Positions 33,697-42,687 of a DNA stretch of 64,000 nt are shown in pieces; position 1 is the stretch's first letter, and each line of letters begins with the position of its first letter. The notes beneath the pieces are model-generated. The model had not been told where the DNA came from and ran no database searches. It saw only the letters and a list, made by a program, of their open reading frames with translations. The translations under genes were made by a program, and so were the position numbers. The stretch covers positions 461,594 through 525,593 of the forward strand of contig JAWAID010000002.1 in the NCBI GenBank assembly GCA_038888615.1. The letters are read 5' to 3'. This stretch comes from Candidatus Korarchaeum sp. GTDB taxonomy: Archaea > Korarchaeota > Korarchaeia > Korarchaeales > Korarchaeaceae.

Positions 33697-35076
33697 ATGG
33701 AGCACCCTTACATCCCTAACTCGGTTGAGAGAGTGAAGAGGGAGATGCTGAGCTACATAGGTGTCTCCAGCGTAGATGAGCTTTACGCTAGCGTGCCCGA
33801 GGAGCTGAGGTTCAAGGGTAGGATGAACCTCCCGGAGCCACTCAAGTCGGAGTACGAGCTAGTGAGGCATATGAGGAGCCTGCTATCGAGGAACGCTAGC
33901 TGCGACGAGTACCTCTGCTTCAAGGGAGGGGGTACTTGGCCCCATTACGTGCCGGCGATATGCGATGAGATAGCGAGGAGAGCTGAATTCCTAACGGCTT
34001 ACGCTGGCGATCCATATGAGGATCACGGGAGGTGGCAAGCTCTCTTCGAGTTCGAGAGCCTTATGGCTGAGCTCCTGGATATGGACGTCGTCACCGTGCC
34101 CATCTACTCCTGGGGACACGCTGCGGGCACAGCCATGAGGATGGCACATAGGATAAACGGCAGGAGGGAGGTTTTGATACCCAGAACCATCTCACCTGAG
34201 AGGTTCTTAGTTGTTCAGAACTACACAGATCCGGCCTTGAGATTGGTGAAGGTCGATTACGACCCCGAAACGGGCATGATGGATCTCGATGATCTCGACA
34301 GGAAGATCTCGAAGGAGACAGCTGCGGTTTACTTCGAGAACCCATCTTACCTCGGGTTCGTGGAGACGGGTGGGAGGGAGATATGCGAGAGGGCCCACGA
34401 TGAGGGAGCCATATGCGTGGTGGGCGTGGACCCCAGCTCCCTGGGGGTGCTGGAACCCCCCAGTCATTACGGCGCTGATATAACGGTAGGCGATCTGCAG
34501 CCGCTGGGCATACACATGAGCTTCGGGGGCGGTTTGGGGGGCTTCCTGGCCACGAGGGACGATGAGGTCTTCGTCAGGGAGATACCCTACAGGATATTCG
34601 GCCTAGCTAAAACCGTTCAAAACGGCGAGTACGGGTTTGGGGATGTCCTCTTCGAGAGAACTTCGTTCGAGAAGAGGGAGAAAGCTAAGGAGTTCGTTGG
34701 GACTGCGGCAGCTTCTCATGGGATAATAGCAGCTGTCTACCTCTCCCTAATGGGCCCCAGGGGGATGTACGAGCTCGGGAAGACCATACTCCAGAGGTCT
34801 CAGTACGCTATGAGGAGGCTATCCAGCTTACCCGGGGTCAAGGCGCCTAGGTTCAAGGCACCTCACTTCAAGGAGTTCGTCGTCGAATTCAACTCCAATA
34901 AGAGCGTGAATGAGATAAACAAGGGGCTCCTAAAGGAGAAGATATTCGGTGGAATAGACCTCAGGAAGCACTTCCCTGAGCTAGGTAACTCAGCTCTCTT
35001 CTGCTTCACGGAGGTGCACATGAAGGAGGATATAGACAGGCTCGTTGACGCTCTGGCGAGGGTACTAGGGGGGTGA
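33697..35076 (+). CDS. gcvPA: Glycine dehydrogenase subunit 1 homologue (divergent GcvPA)
   Basis: 459 residues with the split-P-protein layout: YIPNSVERVKREMLSYIG at the start, GGGTWPHYVPAICDEI, FLTAYAGDPYEDHGRWQALF and DITVGDLQPLGIHMSFGG. In usual GcvPA the middle element reads TAYTPYQxEISQG; here that loop is GDPYEDHGR, so the substrate side is altered. It may decarboxylate glycine with GcvPB and a lipoyl protein, or act on another amine. GcvT and GcvH are not in the window. Confidence 0.75.
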   Translation: MEHPYIPNSVERVKREMLSYIGVSSVDELYASVPEELRFKGRMNLPEPLKSEYELVRHMRSLLSRNASCDEYLCFKGGGTWPHYVPAICDEIARRAEFLTAYAGDPYEDHGRWQALFEFESLMAELLDMDVVTVPIYSWGHAAGTAMRMAHRINGRREVLIPRTISPERFLVVQNYTDPALRLVKVDYDPETGMMDLDDLDRKISKETAAVYFENPSYLGFVETGGREICERAHDEGAICVVGVDPSSLGVLEPPSHYGADITVGDLQPLGIHMSFGGGLGGFLATRDDEVFVREIPYRIFGLAKTVQNGEYGFGDVLFERTSFEKREKAKEFVGTAAASHGIIAAVYLSLMGPRGMYELGKTILQRSQYAMRRLSSLPGVKAPRFKAPHFKEFVVEFNSNKSVNEINKGLLKEKIFGGIDLRKHFPELGNSALFCFTEVHMKEDIDRLVDALARVLGG

Positions 35077-35080
35077 TCGC

Positions 35081-36640
35081 GTGGGTCTGGTGAAGCTGAG
35101 GAGGGGATTCCACGAGGCCAGATGGGAGGAGCCCGTGATATTCGAGCTGAGCAACGAGGGGGAGCGTGGTATACTCGTCCCCCTGGATGAGAGGCTCGAG
35201 AGAGAGGTAGGTGATGGAGTATCGGCCATTCCGGAGCACATGAGGAGGAAGGAGCCGCCAAAGCTCCCGGAGGTGGCGCAGATGAGGGTGCTGAGGCACT
35301 TCCTCAGACTCTCGCAGGAGACCCTGGGAGCCGACCTGAACGTGGATGTGGGGCAGGGAACTTGCACGATGAAGTACAGCCCAAAGGTGAACGAGACCTT
35401 CGTCTCATCGCCGAAGGTAGCTGAGCTTCACCCATACCAGGATGAGGAAACTGTCCAAGGAGCTCTGGAGATAATGTACAAACTGGATCTGTTCCTCAGG
35501 GAGATATCAGGGCTCGATAGGTTCGTCTTCCAGCCCGGAGGTGGTTCTCAGGCTATACTCGCTATGGCCTCCATCATAAGGGCTTACTTCAGGAAAAGGG
35601 GGGAGGATAGGGATGAGATAATAACTACGATATTCTCCCATCCTTCAGATGCAGCAGCCCCTGCCGTGAAGGGCTTCAAGGTGATAACGATATACCCTGA
35701 CCCCGAGACGGGGATACCTGATGTCGAGGCGCTCAAGGCCGCGGTATCCAGGAGGACAGCCGGCATGATAGTGGCTAACCCCGAGGACACCGGTATATTC
35801 AACCCTAGGATAAGGGAGTTCTGCGATGTGGTGCACGAGGCAGGTGGCCTCTGCGGTTACGACCAGGCCAACGCTAACGGGATAATAGGTATAGTCAGGG
35901 CTAAGGAGTGCGGGTTCGATATGGGGTTCTTCAACCTCCACAAGACGTTCTCCTCACCTCATGGGTGTGGGGGACCTGCCGTAGGAGCTTTAGGTGTTAA
36001 GAAGGAACTGGAAACCTTCCTCCCTGTTCCCGTAGTCGATCGGGATGGAGACGGGATGTACCGCTTGAACTACGATCTACCTGACACGATAGGGAAGGTT
36101 AGGGAGTTCTACGGCGTATTCCCAGTTGTAGTAAGGGCTTACGCGTGGATAATGGCCCTAGGTGAGGAGGGACTGAAGGAGGTAGCGAGGGTGGCTGTGC
36201 TGAACAACAACTACGTGATGCACAGGATACTGAGGGAGGTGAGGGGAGCCGACATATCCTACCCCGCCAACAGGCACAGGATAGAGCAGGTGAGGTACAC
36301 TTGGATGAAGCTGAAGGAGGAGACGGGAGTGGGTACTGAGGACGTGATAAGGAGGATGGCTGACTTCGGCTTCCACCTCTGGACGAGCCATCATCCTTGG
36401 ATAATACCCGAGCCCTTCACCATAGAGCCGACCGAGTCCTACTCCAAGGAGGAGCTGGATGAGTACGTTGAGGCCCTGAAGGAGATATCCAGGGAGGCTT
36501 ACGAGGACCCTGAGGTAGTGAGGAACGCCCCTCACAGGAGCGTGATACACAGGATAGAGGACAACAGCTGGTTCGAGGACCCGTCTAAGTGGTCCATAAC
36601 ATGGAGGTTGTTCCTCAGGAAGCACGGTGGCAAGCTATGA
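35081..36640 (+). CDS. gcvPB: Glycine dehydrogenase subunit 2 homologue (GcvPB, PLP-bearing)
   Basis: 519 residues with the pyridoxal-phosphate lysine in FFNLHKTFSSPHGCGGP, preceded by NPEDTGIFNPRIREF and GYDQANANGIIG. LHPYQDEETVQGALEIMY and FQPGGGSQAILA match the family. The start is GTG, 4 nt after gcvPA. PLP contacts look intact, although usual segments such as the ELSRPGR near the N terminus read ELSNEGER. It works as a heterodimer with GcvPA. Confidence 0.8.
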   Translation: MGLVKLRRGFHEARWEEPVIFELSNEGERGILVPLDERLEREVGDGVSAIPEHMRRKEPPKLPEVAQMRVLRHFLRLSQETLGADLNVDVGQGTCTMKYSPKVNETFVSSPKVAELHPYQDEETVQGALEIMYKLDLFLREISGLDRFVFQPGGGSQAILAMASIIRAYFRKRGEDRDEIITTIFSHPSDAAAPAVKGFKVITIYPDPETGIPDVEALKAAVSRRTAGMIVANPEDTGIFNPRIREFCDVVHEAGGLCGYDQANANGIIGIVRAKECGFDMGFFNLHKTFSSPHGCGGPAVGALGVKKELETFLPVPVVDRDGDGMYRLNYDLPDTIGKVREFYGVFPVVVRAYAWIMALGEEGLKEVARVAVLNNNYVMHRILREVRGADISYPANRHRIEQVRYTWMKLKEETGVGTEDVIRRMADFGFHLWTSHHPWIIPEPFTIEPTESYSKEELDEYVEALKEISREAYEDPEVVRNAPHRSVIHRIEDNSWFEDPSKWSITWRLFLRKHGGKL

Positions 36641-37770
36641 GGAAGCTCGGTCTCATAGTGAACCCGATAGCGGGGATGGGGGGTAGGGTAGGGCTCAAGG
36701 GCACAGATGGTCCCGAGATGCTCAGGAGGGCTATGGAGTTAGGAGCTAAGCCCTGGGCCGAGGAGAGGGCTTCCGAAGCCTTAAAGGTTTTAACCCCTCT
36801 TAAGGGCTCCTTCGAGCTTTACACATACCCCGGCCGCATGGGCGAGGGCTCCTGCAGGAGGGTCGGCTTAGATCCGATCGTGATAGGGAGCATCGGTGAG
36901 GAGACCAGCGCTGAGGATACCGTGAGAGCAGCTAGGGAGATGAGAGAGGTAGGGGTGGACCTCCTGCTCTTCGTAGGTGGGGATGGGACAGCTAGAGATG
37001 TTTGCAGAGCAGTAGGAACGAGCCTGGTATCACTGGGTATTCCAGCGGGTGTCAAGGTGTACTCCTCGGTCTTCTCGGCCAGCCCCAAGGCGGGCGGTGA
37101 GCTGGCCCTCAGGTTCCTCAGGGGGGACGCGAGCGAGGTCATCGAGGCCGAGGTGCTTGACATAGATGAGGATGCCTTCAGGGACGGCAGGCTATCGGTT
37201 AAACTGTACGGGTATCTCAGGATCCCCTACGATTCGGGCTGCATCCCGGGAGGGAAGGTCCCGTCCTCTCACTCGGAGAGCTACGATAGGGAGGCCATAG
37301 CAGCGGAGCTCTTGGAAACTATGGAGGAGGGCGTCATATACCTCATAGGTCCCGGGAGCACGACCAAGGAGGTCATGAGGGAATTGGGCTTGGAGTTCAG
37401 CCCTTTAGGGGTGGATGCGATTCTCAATAGGAGGCTAGTGGGCAAGGACCTGAACGAGAGGCAGATAGTGGAGCTCATCTCGGGTAAGAGGGCGAAGGTC
37501 GTGGTCACACCGATAGGAGGTCAGGGCTACGTCTTCGGGAGAGGGAATCAGCAGATAAGCCCCGAGGTCCTTAGGAGGGTAGGAAGGGAGAACGTAATCA
37601 TAGTAGCGACTAGAGGGAAGCTGGAATCCCTGAGGGGAAGACCTATGCTCGTTGATACTGGGGATGAGCTCTTAGATAGGGAGCTAGCCGGCTACTACAG
37701 GGTGGTATCGGGCTACAGGGAGTACACAGTTTACAAGGTGGTCCCCGCAGTTCCTCAGGAGCTCGAGTGA
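36637..37770 (+). CDS. ATP-NAD kinase-like protein (COG3199)
   Basis: A protein of 377 residues. GLIVNPIAGMGGRVGLKGTD and LLFVGGDGTARDV are the NAD-kinase/diacylglycerol-kinase-fold signatures, followed by GIPAGVKVYSSVFS. Members of COG3199 resemble AcoX and have no settled substrate. The ATG at 36637 overlaps the gcvPB stop (ATGA) and has GGTGG upstream, so it is translated with the Gcv pair. A role with the SDR and Gcv proteins is inferred from order only. Confidence 0.8.
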   Translation: MRKLGLIVNPIAGMGGRVGLKGTDGPEMLRRAMELGAKPWAEERASEALKVLTPLKGSFELYTYPGRMGEGSCRRVGLDPIVIGSIGEETSAEDTVRAAREMREVGVDLLLFVGGDGTARDVCRAVGTSLVSLGIPAGVKVYSSVFSASPKAGGELALRFLRGDASEVIEAEVLDIDEDAFRDGRLSVKLYGYLRIPYDSGCIPGGKVPSSHSESYDREAIAAELLETMEEGVIYLIGPGSTTKEVMRELGLEFSPLGVDAILNRRLVGKDLNERQIVELISGKRAKVVVTPIGGQGYVFGRGNQQISPEVLRRVGRENVIIVATRGKLESLRGRPMLVDTGDELLDRELAGYYRVVSGYREYTVYKVVPAVPQELE

Positions 37771-37775
37771 GCTCA

Positions 37776-38516
37776 TCATCTGGCGGTCTCGCCACCGTCT
37801 ATGAGGACGCAGGTCCCAGTTATGTAAGAGGACTCCTTCGACGCCAGGAAGGCGAAGAGGGCAGCTATCTCCTCAGGGGAGGCGTGTCTACCGATGGGTA
37901 TCGTCCTGTTGACCTCCTCCATCATCTCGGGCGTGTACTCAGCTAGTTGCATGGGCGTTAGGACGTAGCCAGGGCAAACGGCGACTACCCTGAGCCAGGG
38001 GGCGAACTCAAGCGCCAGTGTCTTCGCCAGGAGTATCAGCCCCGCCTTCGAGGCGTTGTAGTGAGCGTAGTAAGGGTGGCCCCTCATACCGTTGGTTGAG
38101 GCCGTGAAGAGTATCACGCCCTCCCTCCGCTTCACCATCATCCTCAGGGCCTCCTTAGCGCAGAGAAAGGCTCCGGTCAGGTTAACGTCTATGACCCTCC
38201 TCCACTCCTCATAGCTTATGTCCAGGAAGGGAGTCCTATAGCTTATCCCCGCGTTGGCTATTAGGACATCGACACCGCCTAGCCTCCCCTCTATCTCCCT
38301 GAAGGCCCTGGATACCTGTTCAGGCGAGGAGACATCAGCGATAACTCCTCCCTCTATCCCCGGGTTTTCCTTCAACGCTCTACTCAGTCCCTCCTCGTTG
38401 ATATCTATTATGAATACCCTAGATCCCTCCTCAACGAATCTCCTAGCTGTGGCGAGCCCGATACCACTAGCGGCCCCTGTTATAACGACCCTCTTACCCA
38501 CCAGATCCGGGTACAT
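37776..38516 (-). CDS. Short-chain dehydrogenase/reductase
   Basis: About 246 residues: VITGAASGIGLATARRF, FIIDINEEG (Asp, NAD preference), VLIANAGISY, and the catalytic LFTASTNG and YNASKAG. The start ATG 38516 has GGTGTTCCC directly before it; an upstream ATG at 38552 is possible. It is convergent with the gcv operon, and it and the first SDR could act in one route, though unlike in sequence. Confidence 0.8.
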   Translation of the reverse strand: MYPDLVGKRVVITGAASGIGLATARRFVEEGSRVFIIDINEEGLSRALKENPGIEGGVIADVSSPEQVSRAFREIEGRLGGVDVLIANAGISYRTPFLDISYEEWRRVIDVNLTGAFLCAKEALRMMVKRREGVILFTASTNGMRGHPYYAHYNASKAGLILLAKTLALEFAPWLRVVAVCPGYVLTPMQLAEYTPEMMEEVNRTIPIGRHASPEEIAALFAFLASKESSYITGTCVLIDGGETAR

Positions 38517-38702
38517 GGGAACACCGGCCCCCGCCTTGAGCGAAAGGTACAACGATAACCTTTAACCTTACTCCCGGGTTTCAGAGGGATGGAGATGCGA
38601 GACCCGGATCTAACCCCTATTAAGCGAAGATTTTAACATCTTGATCTCCCATGGAAGCACACTTAAATGGGGGAGTGGTTTTAATAAATAAGAAGCACGT
38701 TA

Positions 38703-40163
38703 ATGCTCCGGAGCAGTATGCCGAAGTTGACCCTCCTCAGGAAGGTGGCCTCGAACCCCAGGGTGAGTCCGGAGCTCCTCTCAGTCTTATCTAACTTGGA
38801 GGAGAGGAGCTTGCTTAAGCTGATCTCCCGGAACCCGAACACCCCTCCGGAGGTCCTGGAAAGGCTCTCCTCCTCAGACGACGAGGGGATAAGGATATAC
38901 GTGGCCTCTCACGCTAACTGTCCCGAGGAGGCTCTGAGGAGGCTAGCGAGGGATCCCTCCCCTGCGGTCAGGAAATCGGTCTTAGAAAATCCTAAGAGGT
39001 CTAGGGAGATCCTAGAGATCCTTTCTCAAGACCCTGACCCTGAGGTAAGAGCTAAGGTAGCTGAACACGCTCATCCCGAGCTGCTAACGAAATTAGCTTC
39101 TGATGAGAGCGTTAAAGTGAGGAAAGCCGTAGCATCTAACTCCAACACACCCCTGGACTCCCTGATCTCGCTGAGCAGGGACCCCTCCGTGGAGGTGAGG
39201 GCCGCGGTGGCGGGGAACCCATCAGCCGAAGCGCTGCTCGGCATGCTGGCTGGTGATGAGGAGATCGTCAGGATAGCTGTAGCTAGCAACGGGAGGATAC
39301 CCGGGGAAGTCCAGGATAAGCTGTTGAATGACCCCTCAGGCTACGTCCTCGAAGCCCTCTCGAGGAACCCCTCCGTCAAACCCGAGGTACTGAGGGTCCT
39401 CGCTAGGCACTCGAGCGAGTGGGTCAGGAGGGGAGTGGCCTCAAACAGATCAGCCCCAAAGGAGCTTTTAAGGGAACTGGCTAGAGATAGCAGTGAGAAC
39501 GTGAGGCTAGCTGTCGCTTTAAACACATCAACCCCTCCGGACGTCCTCATGAGCCTAGCCGAGTCAGGAGGGGAGAGGATCAAGGTGGCCGTAGCTTCAA
39601 ACGCGAACACTCCTCAGGAGGTCCTGAGGAGGCTCTCAGGGGAGGGCAGTAAGGATTTGGTCCTGATGTTAGCGGAGAACCCCAACTGCCCCAAAGACCT
39701 GCTACTCAAATTAGCTAGATCAGGTGACCCGGAGGTTAAAGCAGCTGTTGCTAGGAACCCAAGCGCCCCTCAGGAGGTATTCGATGAGCTGGCTAAGTCC
39801 AACAACGTCTACCTGATGATGATCGCTGCGATGGATCCTAGGACCAGGGAGGAGACGTTGAAGCTAATAGCGACGAGCGAAAATCTTGAGGTCAAGGATA
39901 GCCTTCTCTTAAACCCTAAACTGAGTCCGGACGTCATCAGGGAACTCATCGAGGAACCGACACCTACGCTAAAGTTGAGGATGGCCCTAGACCCTAAGAC
40001 GAGTCCTGAAACTTTAAAAAGACTCTCTGAGGAGGAAGACGAGGACATAAGGGTTGCTGTAGCGCTTAATCCCTCGACACCGCTCGATGTGATCGTGGAG
40101 CTCTCTAAGGACCGTAGTGAGTTGGTGCGTAAGGTAGCGGTGGAGAGGCTCTTCGGGAGGTAG
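38703..40163 (+). CDS. Leucine-rich-repeat-variant (LRV) solenoid protein
   Basis: 486 residues made almost fully of about 18 tandem units of 24 residues with the pattern VRxAVAxNPxTPxEVLxxLAxD, for example [20 protein letters not shown] and [20 protein letters not shown]. This LRV/HEAT-like superhelix is a protein-binding scaffold. Bacterial LRV proteins carry a 4Fe-4S cluster module, which is absent here (no cysteine cluster). The partner is unknown. A TATA-like TTTTAATAAATAAG lies 15-25 nt upstream. Confidence 0.85.
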   Translation: MLRSSMPKLTLLRKVASNPRVSPELLSVLSNLEERSLLKLISRNPNTPPEVLERLSSSDDEGIRIYVASHANCPEEALRRLARDPSPAVRKSVLENPKRSREILEILSQDPDPEVRAKVAEHAHPELLTKLASDESVKVRKAVASNSNTPLDSLISLSRDPSVEVRAAVAGNPSAEALLGMLAGDEEIVRIAVASNGRIPGEVQDKLLNDPSGYVLEALSRNPSVKPEVLRVLARHSSEWVRRGVASNRSAPKELLRELARDSSENVRLAVALNTSTPPDVLMSLAESGGERIKVAVASNANTPQEVLRRLSGEGSKDLVLMLAENPNCPKDLLLKLARSGDPEVKAAVARNPSAPQEVFDELAKSNNVYLMMIAAMDPRTREETLKLIATSENLEVKDSLLLNPKLSPDVIRELIEEPTPTLKLRMALDPKTSPETLKRLSEEEDEDIRVAVALNPSTPLDVIVELSKDRSELVRKVAVERLFGR

Positions 40164-40201
40164 CTTTAAAAATTCACGATCGTTATCTCAGCGGTGGGGG
40201 C

Positions 40202-40384
40202 ATGATCAGGTACAGGTGCGGCGTCTGCGGTTACATATACGACCCCTTGAAGGGGGACGAGAGGAGGGGAATCAAGCCGGGGACGCCCTTCGAGGAGCTC
40301 CCCGATGACTGGAGATGCCCGGTTTGCGGTGCGCCTAAGAGCGCTTTCCAACCCGTAGACGATGAGGAGAGCATGGAGTGGTGA
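40202..40384 (+). CDS. Rubredoxin
   Basis: A 60-residue mononuclear iron protein with [11 protein letters not shown] and [13 protein letters not shown], the two CxxCG knuckles. It passes single electrons, in anaerobic archaea usually to superoxide reductase or rubrerythrin-like proteins. TATA-like GCTTTAAAAATTC lies 30-40 nt upstream, so it has its own promoter. Confidence 0.95.
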   Translation: MIRYRCGVCGYIYDPLKGDERRGIKPGTPFEELPDDWRCPVCGAPKSAFQPVDDEESMEW

Positions 40385-40438
40385 TACAGCCCAATCTTGG
40401 AATCCACTCCCGCTTTTAACCCAAGTTTCACCGTGGTT

Positions 40439-41020
40439 ATGATGCCCGTAATATGGGTCGTGCCGAACGAACTAGCTATATCCAGGATCCCCACCAGGAG
40501 GGAGGACATCAGAATGCTCAGATCGATGGGGTGCAAAGCCCTGGTCTGCCTAGCTACGGAGAGGGAGATAGCTCCCTTCTGGGGAGGGATCCTGAGCTAC
40601 GAGAACGCTGTGATATCCGAGGGCATGGACTTCTACTTCCTCCCTACGGAGCCCGGAGGGGCCCCGGATATGAGGGAGATGATGGACCTACTCAATTGGA
40701 TCTCCTCGAGAACGTCTAGAGGGAGTCCGGTAGCTGTTCACTGCTTCGCAGGCATAGGGAGAGCTGGAACCGTGGCTGCGGCTTACCTCATATTCACCAG
40801 GAACATGACTCCCCAGGCCGCTCTGGACTACGTTAGAAGGATAAGGCCGAATGCCGTAGAGTCTCAGAAGCAAGAGGAAGCGATCATCCAACTTAGCTCA
40901 GTAGTTAACCTCTTATTAACGGGGAGAATTCCTCTCCAATCCATATTGGAGCCCATAGAGACCAAGAAACTGGGACTCATGAGGAGGACCTGGCTGAGGT
41001 TATCAAAGCTCCTGGGGTAG
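40439..41020 (+). CDS. Dual-specificity/Cys-based protein phosphatase
   Basis: About 193 residues with VHCFAGIGRAGTVAA, the Cys-x5-Arg active-site loop of archaeal tyrosine/dual-specificity phosphatases, and the general-acid region before it. It dephosphorylates phosphoproteins or phosphorylated small molecules. A TATA-like CTTTTAACCC lies about 25 nt before ATG 40439/40442, giving a leaderless message; an earlier TTG at 40397 is less likely. Confidence 0.85.
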   Translation: MMPVIWVVPNELAISRIPTRREDIRMLRSMGCKALVCLATEREIAPFWGGILSYENAVISEGMDFYFLPTEPGGAPDMREMMDLLNWISSRTSRGSPVAVHCFAGIGRAGTVAAAYLIFTRNMTPQAALDYVRRIRPNAVESQKQEEAIIQLSSVVNLLLTGRIPLQSILEPIETKKLGLMRRTWLRLSKLLG

Positions 41021-41107
41021 TGCTATCCCACCGCTCCTCCCCTTGGTCGCTCGGGATCCCTCGGCTGTGTGAGGATCGCTCCAGGCAAGGCTTTATAACT
41101 TCAGCCG

Positions 41108-42229
41108 GTGGGCCTCCCTATGCTGAGGTACGATAAATCCCCACCTCACCCCCCGCAGGACTTCGTGAGGGTTAGGTACGAGGAGCTCGTGGAGTTCGTG
41201 AAGTCCGTTTTCCTGAAGCTAGGGGTCCCGGGGGATGACGCTAGGGTGGTGGCTGAGAACCTGGTAACGGCTGACCTCAGGGGCATAGAGTCGCACGGGG
41301 TCGCTAGGCTGAGGAGGTACGTCGATGGTATAAGGAAGGGAGCCGTCAAGGTGAGGCCCAACGTGAGGATAATTAGCGAGGGCCCGTCTTTCGCTCTCGT
41401 GGACGGGGACTCCGGTTTAGGGCAAGTCGTAGGCAGCTTCTCAATGAGGCTAGCCATAAGGAAGGCTAAGGAGAGCGGTATAGGCTTCGTGACGGTGAGG
41501 ATGAGCAACCACTACGGCATAGCTGGCTATTACGCGATGATGGCCTTAGAGCAAGATATGGTGGGGGTCTCCATGACGAACTCCAGACCCCTAGTAGCTC
41601 ATACGGGGGCTTTGGGCAAGTGGCTTGGGACCAACCCCATAGCCGTAGCAGCTCCCACGGTTAATCCACCGCCTTTCGTCCTCGATATGGCGACCAGCGT
41701 GGCCCCGATAGGGAAGATGGAGGAGTACTCCAGGCTGGGGAGGAGGGTACCGATGGGCTGGGGTATAGATGCCGAGGGCAAGCCCTGCGATGACCCAAAC
41801 GTCATAATGAGGGAGGGGGCTCTCTTACCCCTAGGCGGACTAGGTGAGGTCTTCGGAGGTCATAAGGGTTATGGATTGGCTGTCATGGTTGAAATATTCA
41901 CCAGCGTGCTGAGCGGGGCCGCTATGCTCAGGGAGGTAGGTCAGACGGAGGCCCCCGAGCCAGCCAACGTGGGCCACTTCTTCATGGCGATCGACGTGGC
42001 TAGGTTCATGCCAGTGGAGGAGTTCAAGAGGAGGATGGAGAAACTCAGGGAGACCCTGAAGAAGGCACCACTTCATCCGGAGTTCGAAAGAATCTGGATG
42101 CATGGGGAGAAGAGTTACCTAACATCCCTGAGGAGGATGGAGGAGGGGATACCCATCCACAAGAGGGTGATGGAGGAGATGAGAACGATAGCTTCTGAGG
42201 TAGGTGTCGAGTTCCCCTGGGGACCATGA
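41108..42229 (+). CDS. LDH2/MDH2-family dehydrogenase
   Basis: 373 residues of the malate/L-lactate/ureidoglycolate dehydrogenase type. LVTADLRGIESHGVARL, MSNHYGIAGYYAMMAL, GTNPIAVAAP and GHKGYGLAVMVEIF are diagnostic. It uses NAD(P) to oxidise a 2-hydroxy acid; which one is not readable. A likely alternative start is Met-5 (ATG 41120). It is single-gene. Confidence 0.9.
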   Translation: MGLPMLRYDKSPPHPPQDFVRVRYEELVEFVKSVFLKLGVPGDDARVVAENLVTADLRGIESHGVARLRRYVDGIRKGAVKVRPNVRIISEGPSFALVDGDSGLGQVVGSFSMRLAIRKAKESGIGFVTVRMSNHYGIAGYYAMMALEQDMVGVSMTNSRPLVAHTGALGKWLGTNPIAVAAPTVNPPPFVLDMATSVAPIGKMEEYSRLGRRVPMGWGIDAEGKPCDDPNVIMREGALLPLGGLGEVFGGHKGYGLAVMVEIFTSVLSGAAMLREVGQTEAPEPANVGHFFMAIDVARFMPVEEFKRRMEKLRETLKKAPLHPEFERIWMHGEKSYLTSLRRMEEGIPIHKRVMEEMRTIASEVGVEFPWGP

Positions 42230-42687
42230 TCCCCCTCTCGCCGACCGAATATCCCCCTTTACGTTAGCGTTACGCTCCTCCTGAAACTTTCCTCAATGCA
42301 GCTCCTTAGATCTCAACTGAGCCCCATCTCCCGCATCATCCCGTTTGTGATATACCGCTTCCTGAGCGTTCCCATTCCAGCGTCAACTTTTCAGTAACTG
42401 TAAAACTCATATGACACAACTGGTTACTTGAAAGACCCTGGATCCGCTCACGAAAGCTTACTCTGCTCCCCGAATGGCCCTTACAACTCCCTCAGCTCTC
42501 CGGCTCATCCAAAGGACCGCTTTAACGTGATCACAGACGTCAATCGCTTGAAAACTCACTGGTCCGTGGACCTAAGCGAGTCGATGGGAACAGCCCAAGC
42601 CCCGAACCCAGCCGCTCTCTTCCCTCACCTCGTAGGGTAATTCCTCAAATTTTTCCCTAGCAGCTTCGATTAGTGAGCATAACATAG
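42230..42687. other. Intergenic region, nothing recognised
   Basis: About 460 bases between convergent genes. Open frames here look like chance; no repeat or RNA fold noticed. Confidence 0.4.

Noticed and set aside
38703-40163. Regular spacing in the LRV gene looked at first like a DNA repeat array
   Set aside because: The periodicity is of the protein repeat (72 bp) with diverged DNA, fully explained by the coding sequence.
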